Source of the DNA: Nitrospinota bacterium
GTDB taxonomy: Bacteria; Nitrospinota; Nitrospinia; UBA9942
Direction of reading: 5' to 3'
Assembly (NCBI GenBank): GCA_016200365.1
Contig: JACQEW010000114.1
Coordinates: forward strand, 1-11,214
Length of the DNA stretch: 11,214 nt
This document shows, in pieces, positions 1-7,360 of the stretch. The position numbers and the translations under genes are program-made. Each line of letters opens with the position of its first letter. Position 1 is the stretch's first letter. The notes below the pieces were generated by a model that saw only the letters and a program-made list of their open reading frames with translations, was not told where the DNA came from and searched no databases.

Positions 1-2052
1 GTCCCAATAAGGATGGGGAGCGATTCCTACCTCGCCGCGGCAATCTGCAACACCATCATAAAGGAGAAGAAATATGATGCAGACTTTATGAAGGAGCAGA
101 CAGATTTGCCGTTCCTCGTGAGGCTCGACAACAAGAAATTCTTAACCCAGAAGGATATGAAGCCGGACGGGAAGGACTTGCAGTATTATTTCTGGGATAC
201 TAAAACAAATCAAGCCGTTGAGGCCCCCGGCTGTCTGGACAGCCCTGACGATAAAAAGACCCTTGATATTGCAAAGTTAGGTTATGACCCTGCTCTGGAG
301 GGGAGATTCACTGTAAAGACAGCCGATGGCAAGGATGTAGAGTGCACGACCGTGTTTGAGAAGACAAAGGAAGGGCTGGCAAGATATGATATGGATAGCG
401 CCCTTGTTAAAGAGGCGACAGGGCTCCACCCATCGGTTATAAGGACTATGACCGACTGGATGCTGGAGTCAAAGTCTCTTCACATCACCAATGGCTACAA
501 CTGCCAGAAGCACTATGATGGGTACCAGTCCGAGAGGCTGAAAATCCTTATACTGACACTTACAGGACAGATTGGTGGACCGGGCGCCTATCATCAGACT
601 TATGAAGGCATGAAGCTCGAAGGCGGGAGGGCAGAAGGAGGCCTTCACTTCCCAGACCAGCCTGCAAGACCTGAATTCGGGATAAATGAGCCGAAAAAGG
701 GTGGTAAACAACCTCCAAGTGTGGGTATTTACCACGAGGTAATTTATGGAAATAGCCTTGAGAGGAGCAAAAAGTATTTTGCAAACACACCATTAAAAGA
801 ACAGGTAGGCTTTGATGTGAATGATATGGAGTCCTTTATGAAGGATGCCCTTGAGAAGAAGTATCTGCCATCGCAAAAGCCGCCAAAGATAGCCCTCTGG
901 CACTCCTGCAACAACTATCGCAATAAGACAGGCCAGCAGTGGTGGAGGGAAAACTACCTGCCAAAGGTGGAGCTCCTGATATGTACTGAAATCAGGATGA
1001 CTGCCTCGGCACAGTCTGCTGACTATGTCCTGTCTGCTGCCACTGACTACGAGAGGTGGGACGGCAGGGAGACGACTACAAACCCCTTCTTCACCCTTTT
1101 TGGACAGGCTGTAAAACCCATGTTTGACAGAAGGACAGACTGGCAGATATACGCGGGGCTTGCCAAGGCGATCCAGGAAAAGGCAAAGGCAAAAGGAATA
1201 AAGAGCATACCTTATGAGTTCTGGAGCGGGACAAAGCAGGTCAAGCGGACCATAGACTTTCACAGCATATATGATGAGTATATACAGAACGGCGAGCTGG
1301 ATACAGATGAAAAGGCATTAAAGTGGCACAATATGAAATCCAAAGGCCTCGGCGGTGAGGAAGGCTATGAGAAGTTTGTAAAGGACGGTTATGTAAAGTT
1401 CAGGGGGCCTGCCAAATACGGCAACTACGATGACGATGCGCCTGCAAGGTCCATGACATGGCAGGTGAGGGACAAGAAGCCGAACAAGACCAATACCGGA
1501 AGGTTCCAGTTCTATGTTGACCATGAGTATCACATCAAGCTGAACCAGATGACCCCAAAGCCCCAGTATACGGACAAATGGAGGGGTGGGCCGCAGTCGC
1601 CGAGGAGGCCGGATGGGAGCCCATATCAATTTGTCATGAACTTCCCCCACACCAAATGGGGCATCCATTCGTCCTACAGAGAGAACCAGTGGCTTATGAG
1701 GCTACAGAGGGGTGATGTCTATTTATACCTGAATCCCAAGGTTATGAGGGAGAGAGGTATAAAGGACATGGACCTGGTAAAGGTGTTCAATCACATGGGC
1801 GAGTGGTTTGCCAGGGCAAAGGAATGGCCCGGGTTGCCGCCATATATAGTTTTCACAGAGCACGGCTGGGACCACCAGTGGTCTAAGAACTGGACCCATT
1901 ATAACAACCTCAACTGCGAGTTCCTTAACCCTCTGGAGATGGTCGGCGGCACCAAGAAGACAACAGGACATATTGTCTATACCGGAAATCACACAGGCAA
2001 CCGTATCTACTACGAGACAGGCGTGGATATAGCGAAGGTTGAAGAGGCATAA
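1..2052 (+). CDS. nxrA: Nitrite-oxidoreductase-like molybdopterin catalytic (alpha) subunit, 5'-truncated by the window
   Basis: C-terminal 683 residues of a type II DMSO-reductase-family catalytic subunit (NxrA/NarG/EbdA/SerA group). The frame is open through base 1 and begins VPIRMGSDSYLAAAI, an internal stretch typical of the molybdopterin fold, so the ATG at 13 is not the start. Nitrospira-type NxrA is about 1150 residues, so roughly the first 460, with the N-terminal FS0 cluster and the Mo-ligand Asp, should lie upstream. Visible parts are the 'TDLPFLVR' family block, a cofactor-domain segment NGYNCQKHYDGYQ (from about residue 164), the block around RETTTNPFFTLFGQAVKP, and the C-terminal dinucleotide-binding domain (about residues 500-670) with GDVYLYLNP, FTEHGWDHQW and LNPLEMVGG. 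The beta subunit, chaperone and heme b gamma subunit genes follow, which is the usual set for a Tat-exported periplasmic complex. Nitrite oxidation is the best family guess; nitrate, chlorate or selenate reduction remains possible because specificity residues lie partly outside the window. Confidence 0.85.
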   Translation, partial: VPIRMGSDSYLAAAICNTIIKEKKYDADFMKEQTDLPFLVRLDNKKFLTQKDMKPDGKDLQYYFWDTKTNQAVEAPGCLDSPDDKKTLDIAKLGYDPALEGRFTVKTADGKDVECTTVFEKTKEGLARYDMDSALVKEATGLHPSVIRTMTDWMLESKSLHITNGYNCQKHYDGYQSERLKILILTLTGQIGGPGAYHQTYEGMKLEGGRAEGGLHFPDQPARPEFGINEPKKGGKQPPSVGIYHEVIYGNSLERSKKYFANTPLKEQVGFDVNDMESFMKDALEKKYLPSQKPPKIALWHSCNNYRNKTGQQWWRENYLPKVELLICTEIRMTASAQSADYVLSAATDYERWDGRETTTNPFFTLFGQAVKPMFDRRTDWQIYAGLAKAIQEKAKAKGIKSIPYEFWSGTKQVKRTIDFHSIYDEYIQNGELDTDEKALKWHNMKSKGLGGEEGYEKFVKDGYVKFRGPAKYGNYDDDAPARSMTWQVRDKKPNKTNTGRFQFYVDHEYHIKLNQMTPKPQYTDKWRGGPQSPRRPDGSPYQFVMNFPHTKWGIHSSYRENQWLMRLQRGDVYLYLNPKVMRERGIKDMDLVKVFNHMGEWFARAKEWPGLPPYIVFTEHGWDHQWSKNWTHYNNLNCEFLNPLEMVGGTKKTTGHIVYTGNHTGNRIYYETGVDIAKVEEA

Positions 2053-2058
2053 TTAATT

Positions 2059-2135
2059 AAATCCCCCTTAATCCCCCTTTTTCAAAGGGGGAAACTGGAT
2101 TCCCCCCTTTAGTAAAGGGGGGTGAGGGGGGATTT
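2059..2135. repeat. Three-stem inverted-repeat element between alpha and beta genes
   Basis: The outer arms AAATCCCCC (2059-2067) and GGGGGATTT (2127-2135) are exact reverse complements. Between them lie two tight hairpins with 3-base loops: TCCCCCTTT (2072-2080) with AAAGGGGGA (2084-2092), and CCCCCCTTT (2102-2110) with AAAGGGGGG (2114-2122). Folded, this gives a three-way-junction shape. The element ends directly at the Shine-Dalgarno sequence of the beta subunit gene. It resembles the C/G-tract intergenic repeats common in some environmental bacterial genomes. Copy number cannot be judged from one window. Confidence 0.85.
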
Positions 2136-2136
2136 G

Positions 2137-2146
2137 AAAGGAGGGG
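2137..2146 (+). promoter_or_regulatory. Shine-Dalgarno site fixing the beta subunit start
   Basis: AAAGGAGGGG lies about 8 bases before ATG 2155. It decides against the in-frame GTG at 2122, which falls inside the 3' arm of the repeat and would add 11 residues with no family match. The 13-base string TTTGAAAGGAGGG around it (2133-2145) recurs exactly at 4078-4090. Confidence 0.8.
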
Positions 2147-2154
2147 TAAAAAAT

Positions 2155-3366
2155 ATGTCAGATTTTAAAGGAAAGCAGATTCAAGCGGTCTTTGATTTGA
2201 ATAAATGCCTTGAATGCCACACCTGCACTATAGCGGACAAGCTCATGTGGACAAACAGGAGCGGCAGGGAATATATGTACTGGAACAATGTGGAGTCTGT
2301 GCCAGAACACGGCTACCCTAAGGGATGGGGGGGCGGCAGGAACCAGACCGAGACAGGTGCCGGGCAAGTCTTAGGCGGCGGTTTTGAGAATGTAGTGCTG
2401 GAAGATGGCAGGACAGACGGCAAGGTAAAAAGCCGCGGCCCTGTAATGAGGGAGGGGAAGACACCTGACCTCGAAAACGACTACGGTATCCCCTGGGAAT
2501 ACAACTACGAAGAGGTCTTTAATCCGGGCGACAGTCATGACACGCCCGGCGCAAAAGGCGTGAGGCCCCACTACAAGGGTAAAGAGGTGGTACCAAAATG
2601 GGGGCCAAACTGGGAGGAGGACCAGGGCGCGGGTGAATATCCCAACCACTGGGTCTTTGCCCTACCCAGGATATGCAATCACTGCACTCACCCCGCCTGT
2701 CTTGCATCATGCCCCAGAAAGGCGATATACAAGCGGCAGGAGGACGGAATTGTGCTTGTTGACCAGGAAAGGTGCAGGGGTTACCGCCACTGTGTCAGGG
2801 GATGTCCTTACAAGAAGGTCTACTTCAACTCCAGCACAGGAAAATCCGAAAAATGTATCCTCTGTTACCCGAGGGTCGAAAAGGGAGTGCCGCCTGCCTG
2901 CTTCTGGCAGTGTCCGGGGAGGATAAGATTCATGGGCTGGAAGGATGACAAGAACAGCGCTGTCTATAAACTCATATACGACTGGAAGGTCGCCCTGCCC
3001 TTACACCCTGAGTTCGGGACAGAGCCCAATGTCTTTTATGTCCCGCCCATAGGCAACTTCAAATTTGGGGGAGAAGGCGAAATCACAAATGAGAGGGTTA
3101 TACCTGTTAAATTTCTCGGCGCACTCTTTGGAGGAGAAAAGAATGTGAAAAATGCTCAGGATACCATACTGGAGGAAAGGGAGAAGATGAGAAAGGGCAT
3201 AAAGAGCGATCTCTGCATGCTCCTCATCGGACATGATAATGAGGACAGGTTCCAGTTGAATGTCAATGGCAAACCTTTCCAGAGACCCGAAGAGGTGCAT
3301 CCTGTGAAGACACAGTTTGTAACGCCGTCAAAGGATGATGCCAGGGGACATAGGACGGATATATGA
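2155..3366 (+). CDS. nxrB: Nitrite-oxidoreductase-like Fe-S (beta) subunit with four clusters
   Basis: A 403-residue electron-transfer subunit of the NarH/NxrB/EbdB family, with no signal peptide; such subunits are normally exported together with the Tat-tagged alpha subunit. Four ferredoxin-like motifs are visible: I, C18-C21-C24 with Asp28 at the usual fourth Cys; II, C174-C177-C182-C186; III, C207-(Y210)-C213-C217; IV, C234-C237-C249-C253. The aromatic residue in motif III is the family mark of a [3Fe-4S] cluster (Trp in NarH). By analogy with NarH ligand pairing, Asp28 would sit with C234/C237/C249 on the second [4Fe-4S] cluster. EYMYWNNVESVPEHGYPKGW resembles the NxrB region used for marker primers, and PRICNHCTHPACLASCP and GRIRFMGW are strongly conserved. 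The family is clear; the NXR assignment over NarH/PcrB/SerB is probable rather than proven. The TGA stop overlaps the next start. Confidence 0.88.
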   Translation: MSDFKGKQIQAVFDLNKCLECHTCTIADKLMWTNRSGREYMYWNNVESVPEHGYPKGWGGGRNQTETGAGQVLGGGFENVVLEDGRTDGKVKSRGPVMREGKTPDLENDYGIPWEYNYEEVFNPGDSHDTPGAKGVRPHYKGKEVVPKWGPNWEEDQGAGEYPNHWVFALPRICNHCTHPACLASCPRKAIYKRQEDGIVLVDQERCRGYRHCVRGCPYKKVYFNSSTGKSEKCILCYPRVEKGVPPACFWQCPGRIRFMGWKDDKNSAVYKLIYDWKVALPLHPEFGTEPNVFYVPPIGNFKFGGEGEITNERVIPVKFLGALFGGEKNVKNAQDTILEEREKMRKGIKSDLCMLLIGHDNEDRFQLNVNGKPFQRPEEVHPVKTQFVTPSKDDARGHRTDI

Positions 3367-4001
3367 TGGAGGCTATTGTGAATAATCATTCTATATCACA
3401 GATGTACTTATTCTTCGCCCGCTGTTTCTCCTATCCCGAAAGGGAGTTCTACGAGGTTGTGAAGGGTCGGGAGGCACAGAAGGAATTAGATGCTATCGTA
3501 AAGGGGCTGCCCTTTGAGATGAATTTCAAGGGCATCCCCTCTCCCTCTCTTCCTCGGGAGGAGTTTGAGGGCGAGTATGTAAATGCCCTCGATATGGCAG
3601 GTGGACGCCCTCTGTATGAATCGGCTTATACATCTTATAGGGATGATATGTGCAGCAAGGATATTTATGAAGACATCCTCCGTTTTTATGAACACTTTAA
3701 TGTCAGGCTCAATGAGAGGGAGAAGGACTACCCTGACCATTTAGCGGCAGAGCTGGAGTTTATGTTTTTTCTATCAAAAAAGGAGATAGATGCAAAAGAG
3801 CAGGGAAAAGATGCTGAGCCTTATCACCTTGCCCAAATGGATTTTCTGGAGAGGCATCTAAGTAAATGGGTTCATAAACTCGATGAAAGAATTCAGAAGA
3901 AGATTAAAGAGCCATTTTACAAGGAGGCAAGCGCCTTTATGGTGGAATTTTTAAAAGGGCATCAGTTGCACCTTCAAAATATGTTGAGGAAGTTAAATTG
4001 A
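3363..4001 (+). CDS. TorD/NarJ-type molybdoenzyme maturation chaperone (type II DMSO reductase family)
   Basis: A 212-residue all-helical cytoplasmic protein, the usual length for this family. Recognition rests on YESAYTSYRDDM (from Y85) and the signature PDHLAAELEFM (P124-D125-H126-L127, then E130 and E132), typical of the chaperones that accompany type II DMSO-reductase-family enzymes. Such proteins bind the apo-catalytic subunit and its Tat leader and hold back export until the molybdenum cofactor is inserted. The start ATG at 3363 overlaps the beta subunit stop in ATGA, implying translational coupling; a second ATG at 3366 is also possible. No strong Shine-Dalgarno is present (AGGACGG just upstream is weak). 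The position inside the cluster makes the upstream alpha subunit the likely client. Confidence 0.88.
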   Translation: MMEAIVNNHSISQMYLFFARCFSYPEREFYEVVKGREAQKELDAIVKGLPFEMNFKGIPSPSLPREEFEGEYVNALDMAGGRPLYESAYTSYRDDMCSKDIYEDILRFYEHFNVRLNEREKDYPDHLAAELEFMFFLSKKEIDAKEQGKDAEPYHLAQMDFLERHLSKWVHKLDERIQKKIKEPFYKEASAFMVEFLKGHQLHLQNMLRKLN

Positions 4002-4003
4002 CA

Positions 4004-4076
4004 ACCCCTCACCCCCTGCCTTCGCAGGGGCAAGCTTAATCCTCTCACCATAGGGGAGAGGAATGAATGAGGGGGT
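4004..4076. repeat. Second three-stem inverted-repeat element, before the cytochrome c gene
   Basis: The outer arms ACCCCTCA (4004-4011) and TGAGGGGGT (4068-4076) pair with one bulged base. Inside are two hairpins: CCCCTGC (4013-4019) with GCAGGGG (4024-4030) around a 4-base loop, and CCTCTC (4041-4046) with GAGAGG (4056-4061). The layout matches the element at 2059-2135 although the inner sequences differ. As there, the element ends at TTTGAAAGGAGGG, which supplies the ribosome binding site of the next gene. Confidence 0.8.
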
Positions 4077-4099
4077 CTTTGAAAGGAGGGAAAACCAAT

Positions 4100-4609
4100 A
4101 TGAAAAAGAAGATCCTTTTTTTAATAGTTCCTTTAATCTTTTCTCTATTAGCCTTTTCCGATGCCTCAGCAGCAGAAAAGGGAAAGCAGGTAAAGGAAAA
4201 ACAGGTCAGAAAGGTTATTCATTATACTCCACCCCTTGAATATTCGAGGCTGGAAAATCCTCTGACAAAGGCAGACCCTAAGACACTGCCGGATAATGAT
4301 CCGAATATTCTGGCTGGCAAGCGGCTCTATGAAAAGACCTGTGCCAACTGCCATGGGATAAGAGGAGACGGTAAAGGACCGGAGGCTGATGGTTTTGTTA
4401 CACCCATCAGACCGGTAGATATGACCGATTCTGAGGCAATTGCCGTGTTAGACCAGAGTTATGTCCTCTGGAGGATAGATGAAGGCGGGCTTGGTGAGCC
4501 TTTTTACTCTGCCATGCCTGCATGGAAGGATGACTTTACCGAGACAGAGAAATGGCAGATAATCCTTTATACCTATAAAAACGCAGGGGTTTCCCCAAAG
4601 GCTAAATAG
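4100..4609 (+). CDS. Secreted monoheme class I cytochrome c
   Basis: A 169-residue periplasmic electron carrier. The N-terminus MKKKILFLIVPLIFSLLAF is a Sec signal peptide with a likely cut after DASA (about residue 24). One heme c site is present, CANCH (C81, C84, H85), followed by GIRGDGKGPEA. A probable distal Met ligand is M139 in SAMPAW. The start is ATG 4100, placed by GGAGGG about 10 bases upstream; the in-frame ATG at 4067 lies in the repeat arm and would bury the signal peptide. Its place between the chaperone and gamma subunit genes suggests it accepts electrons from the molybdoenzyme or forms part of that complex. The C-terminal half resembles the cytochrome domain at 10411-11175 (WRI-x-x-GG, SAMP-x-W, E-x-W-x-x-IL-x-x-Y). 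Confidence 0.9.
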   Translation: MKKKILFLIVPLIFSLLAFSDASAAEKGKQVKEKQVRKVIHYTPPLEYSRLENPLTKADPKTLPDNDPNILAGKRLYEKTCANCHGIRGDGKGPEADGFVTPIRPVDMTDSEAIAVLDQSYVLWRIDEGGLGEPFYSAMPAWKDDFTETEKWQIILYTYKNAGVSPKAK

Positions 4610-4659
4610 ACAACTTACAACTTATTAGTTGTCGGTTGTTAGTGGTTGGTTGTTAGTTA
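4609..4659. repeat. Short TTAGTTGT-type repeat spacer with hairpin
   Basis: Between the cytochrome stop and the gamma subunit gene the sequence is built from variants of GTTGTTAG/GTTAGT. It contains the hairpin ACAACT (4617-4622)-TATT-AGTTGT (4627-4632), and GACAAC/GTTGTC also pair (4609-4614 with 4628-4633). It stops just before the strong AAGGAGGTG ribosome binding site (4662-4670). No promoter is evident. Confidence 0.6.
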
Positions 4660-4676
4660 ATAAGGAGGTGTGACAT

Positions 4677-5525
4677 ATGCTTAAAAAAGTTTTCTTGATA
4701 GGTTCAATTGTGATAATGGCAGGTATCCTCTATAATCTCCCTGAAGTCAATTCCCAGGGATTGATGGTGACATCAAAATTTATAAAAGGGGATATACCTG
4801 CAAATCCAAGATCCCCCATCTGGGATAAGGCTGATGGTATTACCATCCCCCTAAGCTCCCAGATCATCGCCCAGCCGAGGACATTTACCCTTCCCAAAGG
4901 GAGGAGTTCTGTCAGAGGGATTAATGTGAAGTCCCTGAACAACGGGAAGGATATAGCCTTTCTCATCGAATGGGATGATATGACCGAAAATTCTATTCTC
5001 GACGATACGGCTGCCTACAGGGATGCCGTTGCTTTAAACTTCCCTGTGTCTGATTCGGAAAAGGATGTCCCATATTTTGGGATGGGACATGGTGAGAAGG
5101 AAGATCCGCATCTGGTAAACATCTGGCAGTGGAAGGCTGATTTAGAGGATGGAAGGGATAGAGTTGTTCCTTTAGGGGCAAGCTATCCTGGTGAGGGATT
5201 AAAATATTCCGTGGATTGGTATCAGGGACAACTCTACAATTTACCTCCAAAAGAAAAACAGAGAAAGGGACCAGTAGAGGACCTTAATGCCGTTGGTTTT
5301 GGCACCCTGACTCTTCAGGACTCACAGGATGTTATGGGCAAGGGGGTCTGGAGCGGCGGCAAATGGAGGGTAATCCTTTATCGCCCTATGACTACTAAGG
5401 ATAAAGAGGATGTTCAGTTTAAGAAGGGGAAGAAATATATCGCCTTTGCCGTATGGGATGGAGCTAATCTCGAAAAGGATGGACAGAAGTCTATCTCTAC
5501 ATGGCATGAATTGACAATAGAGTAG
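4677..5525 (+). CDS. Ethylbenzene dehydrogenase-type heme b-binding gamma subunit (NxrC-like)
   Basis: A 282-residue periplasmic protein of the EbdC/DdhC/SerC/ClrC family. The Sec signal peptide is MLKKVFLIGSIVIMAGIL, ending near residue 27. Family marks are IEWDDMTENS, YRDAVALNFP, and FGMGHG followed by NIWQWKA. M136 in FGMGHG fits the Met heme ligand known in EbdC, and K229 in SGGKWRVILYRP is a candidate for the Lys ligand; both are by analogy. In these enzymes the gamma subunit holds one b heme at the end of the Fe-S chain and hands electrons to a periplasmic cytochrome c. That fits the flanking cytochrome gene and the absence of a membrane NarI-type subunit in the window. The start at ATG 4677 has an excellent Shine-Dalgarno (AAGGAGG) a few bases upstream. 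Confidence 0.87.
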   Translation: MLKKVFLIGSIVIMAGILYNLPEVNSQGLMVTSKFIKGDIPANPRSPIWDKADGITIPLSSQIIAQPRTFTLPKGRSSVRGINVKSLNNGKDIAFLIEWDDMTENSILDDTAAYRDAVALNFPVSDSEKDVPYFGMGHGEKEDPHLVNIWQWKADLEDGRDRVVPLGASYPGEGLKYSVDWYQGQLYNLPPKEKQRKGPVEDLNAVGFGTLTLQDSQDVMGKGVWSGGKWRVILYRPMTTKDKEDVQFKKGKKYIAFAVWDGANLEKDGQKSISTWHELTIE

Positions 5526-5534
5526 AGGTTTATT

Positions 5535-5720
5535 GTGGGACATCATAAGGCTGTTGAAGAGGACAGATTCTGCGGTCTTCCTGTTAGCCTTATAAAAGAG
5601 ATGGATTTTATGTCCATGGTTGAGGTTAGCAATATTATCTACTCCTACAAATTGGGACTGATAAGTTTTGAAGAAGCCGGGGATTACTTGAGAAAGATAT
5701 GGAAGAAGACAAAGACATAA
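5535..5720 (+). CDS. Small protein of unknown function (61 aa), same operon as the gamma subunit
   Basis: A GTG-start frame beginning 9 bases after the gamma subunit stop, with a TAGAGG sequence just upstream as a modest ribosome binding site. The product is soluble-looking, with no signal peptide or membrane segment. It begins GHHKAVEEDRFCGLP and continues into an amphipathic, probably helical region (SLIKEMDFMSMVEVSNIIYS and a Lys-rich tail KIWKKTKT). It has a single cysteine, in FCGLP. I do not recognise the family. Tight spacing and a sensible amino-acid composition argue that it is real. A cytoplasmic helper in assembly of the molybdoenzyme is one possibility but is only inference from position. 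Confidence 0.55.
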   Translation: MGHHKAVEEDRFCGLPVSLIKEMDFMSMVEVSNIIYSYKLGLISFEEAGDYLRKIWKKTKT

Positions 5721-5999
5721 TTAGCCACAGACAAACACAGACATTTAACTAATTTCATTGCAAAATTATCAATGAAAAATTATCAATTAACAATGAAGGA
5801 AAGAATTAAATTTGAAATGCTATCCCCAATTGATGCTTTTGGGGATTTGCATTTTGCATTGAAGTCTGTATTTAGTCTGTGAAAGTCTGTGGCAAATTTT
5901 TATAATTTCCATACTCCTCTTCTATTTCCTATATTTTTGTGGATCAATTAGGAGAGGAGTGTCCTGCCAATCGCCGATTTAATCAGAGAGGGGTTGAAA
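5721..5999. other. Gene-free spacer of about 280 bases, AT-rich
   Basis: No convincing coding frame is present. The left part is the 170-bp inverted-repeat element described separately. The right part (5894-5999) is AT-rich and carries TATAAT at 5901-5906, which could be a -10 box for the porin gene, but no good -35 partner is visible 17 bases upstream. GAGAGGGG at 5986-5993 is the porin ribosome binding site. Confidence 0.5.
5724..5893. repeat. 170-bp inverted-repeat element with a nested hairpin
   Basis: The ends GCCACAGAC (5724-5732) and GTCTGTGGC (5885-5893) are exact reverse complements. Inside them a second pair of CACAGAC/GTCTGTG blocks, offset by three mismatched bases, extends the arms to about 19 bases. 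The centre contains a separate hairpin, ATCCCCAA (5822-5829) with TTGGGGAT (5839-5846), extended outward by AAATGC/GCATTT. Between lie AATTATCAAT-type short direct repeats. There is no transposase, so it is either a non-autonomous (MITE-like) repeat or a large structured spacer. The T-run after the right arm (5897-5901) could let it act as a terminator. Confidence 0.75.
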
Positions 6000-7241
6000 A
6001 TGAAAACTTTTAAAAGAATGTGGGGATTTTTTTGTCTTGCAATTTTTTTATGTATGTTTGAAGATAATTTTGCAGTTGCAGAGGATATTATTAGCAAAGG
6101 AAACACCTTAAAGTTTTACGGTTTTATAAGGCTCGATATTATCTATGATGACTCAAAGACAGATAATGCACAGATACCGTTCTATGTCCTTTCTGAGGAT
6201 ACTGCTGCAAGCGCTAAGGCGAATGATGCGGTTTATACCATGCACCCCCGTCTGTCCCGACTCGGTATAGATTTTACAGGCAGCGAAATGCCTTATCTAT
6301 TCGATGGAAAGGTTGCGGGAAAGTTTGAGATAGACTTTCAGAACAGGGTGCCTGGTGTCTCAGACCCGGACTCAGGGGTCGAGTCCAGGGCAATCCCCCG
6401 CATCAGACATATGTATCTTAGGCTGAAATGGGATAATTTTTTTGTGCTTGGTGGTCAGAACTGGGATATAATCTCTCCGCTTATACCTTCGGTCAGCAAT
6501 GATACACTCATGTGGAATGCAGGAAACACAGGCGATAGACGACCTCAATTGCGTATAGGCTATGAGCCGCAGATTGGCAATAACGAACTCTCCTTTGTAG
6601 GCGGTATAGCCCTTACCGGGGCATTAGACAGGAAGGACCTCGATAAAAACAGCACACGGGATGGCGAAGACTCGGGTATGCCGCAAATTCAAGGTCGTGC
6701 AGGTTATACATTTGCAGTACCGTGGGCAGCAGGAAAGAAGGCTGGAACCGGCATCTGGGGGGCTTATCTGTGGGAGGATGCCAACACTGCGGGGAAATAT
6801 ACAGGAAATATAATAGGCATAGATTTCAGCATCCCTCTTGCAGAAAAATTGTCAGTAAGGGGTGAGACATGGTCAGGTCAGAATCTCTCTGATTTAAGAG
6901 GGGGGATAGGTCAGGGGATAAATACATCTGCGAAGAAGGAGATTAAAAGTGCAGGGGGCTGGATAGAGCTTTTATATGTCCTGCCGGAAAATTTACTGGC
7001 AATTGGGCTGACGCTGGATGACCCTGATGACAATGACCTTCCGGGCAGCAGCACTATTACTTCCAGTGGAACGACAACAGACGGGAGAACAAAAAACCAG
7101 ACATACTATATTGCATATAGATTTAAGCCAGGAAGTGGAGTTGAGATAGGCATGGACTATATGTATTGGCGGACAGATTACAGAACTCTAAAGGAGGGAA
7201 TAAATAACAGGGTTAATATGGTGTTACAGTATAATTTTTGA
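6000..7241 (+). CDS. Outer-membrane porin, DcaP-like beta-barrel
   Basis: A 413-residue protein with a Sec signal peptide (hydrophobic core GFFCLAIFLCMF, likely cut after FAVA near residue 27). The mature part opens with LKFYGFIRLDIIYDDSKTDN, typical of the first strand of DcaP-type porins, and continues with alternating amphipathic strands such as GKVAGKFEIDFQNR, IRHMYLRLKWDNFFVLGGQN and TYYIAYRFKPGSGVEIGMDY. It ends in VNMVLQYNF; the terminal Phe is the usual signal for barrel assembly. ATG 6000 is preferred over TTG 5994 because GAGAGGGG lies 6 bases before it. Placed between the molybdoenzyme and oxidase genes, it probably admits the anionic substrate or another small solute to the periplasm; the specific solute is unknown. 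Confidence 0.85.
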   Translation: MKTFKRMWGFFCLAIFLCMFEDNFAVAEDIISKGNTLKFYGFIRLDIIYDDSKTDNAQIPFYVLSEDTAASAKANDAVYTMHPRLSRLGIDFTGSEMPYLFDGKVAGKFEIDFQNRVPGVSDPDSGVESRAIPRIRHMYLRLKWDNFFVLGGQNWDIISPLIPSVSNDTLMWNAGNTGDRRPQLRIGYEPQIGNNELSFVGGIALTGALDRKDLDKNSTRDGEDSGMPQIQGRAGYTFAVPWAAGKKAGTGIWGAYLWEDANTAGKYTGNIIGIDFSIPLAEKLSVRGETWSGQNLSDLRGGIGQGINTSAKKEIKSAGGWIELLYVLPENLLAIGLTLDDPDDNDLPGSSTITSSGTTTDGRTKNQTYYIAYRFKPGSGVEIGMDYMYWRTDYRTLKEGINNRVNMVLQYNF

Positions 7242-7278
7242 TTATCTTTAATTTTTTTCTCATTTTTTAATTTTTTTC

Positions 7279-7307
7279 TTGACATGATTGCAAAATTTTT
7301 ATATCTT
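7279..7307 (+). promoter_or_regulatory. Sigma70-like promoter for the oxidase block
   Basis: TTGACA (7279-7284), a 17-base spacer and TATCTT (7302-7307) form a near-consensus promoter within an AT-rich stretch. It lies about 130 bases before the bd-like oxidase start, and the two cytochrome c genes after the oxidase have no equally clear promoter, so the three genes are probably one transcript. Confidence 0.65.
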
Positions 7308-7360
7308 AACAGAGTTTTTCTTAACAGCCCTTAAAAAAGACTTTTGAGGAGGAGTCTTAA

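Noticed and set aside
793..1263. Long open frame (156 codons) on the - strand inside the alpha subunit gene
   Set aside because: It is fully antisense to a gene with strong family motifs, has no ribosome binding site and encodes a Leu/Val/Cys-rich composition typical of antisense frames.
2122..2154. GTG start that would lengthen the beta subunit by 11 residues
   Set aside because: It lies within the repeat's 3' arm, and the strong Shine-Dalgarno at 2137-2146 serves ATG 2155. The same reasoning rejects ATG 4067 for the cytochrome.
7242..7278. Rho-independent terminator after the porin gene
   Set aside because: There are T-runs but no GC-rich hairpin before them.
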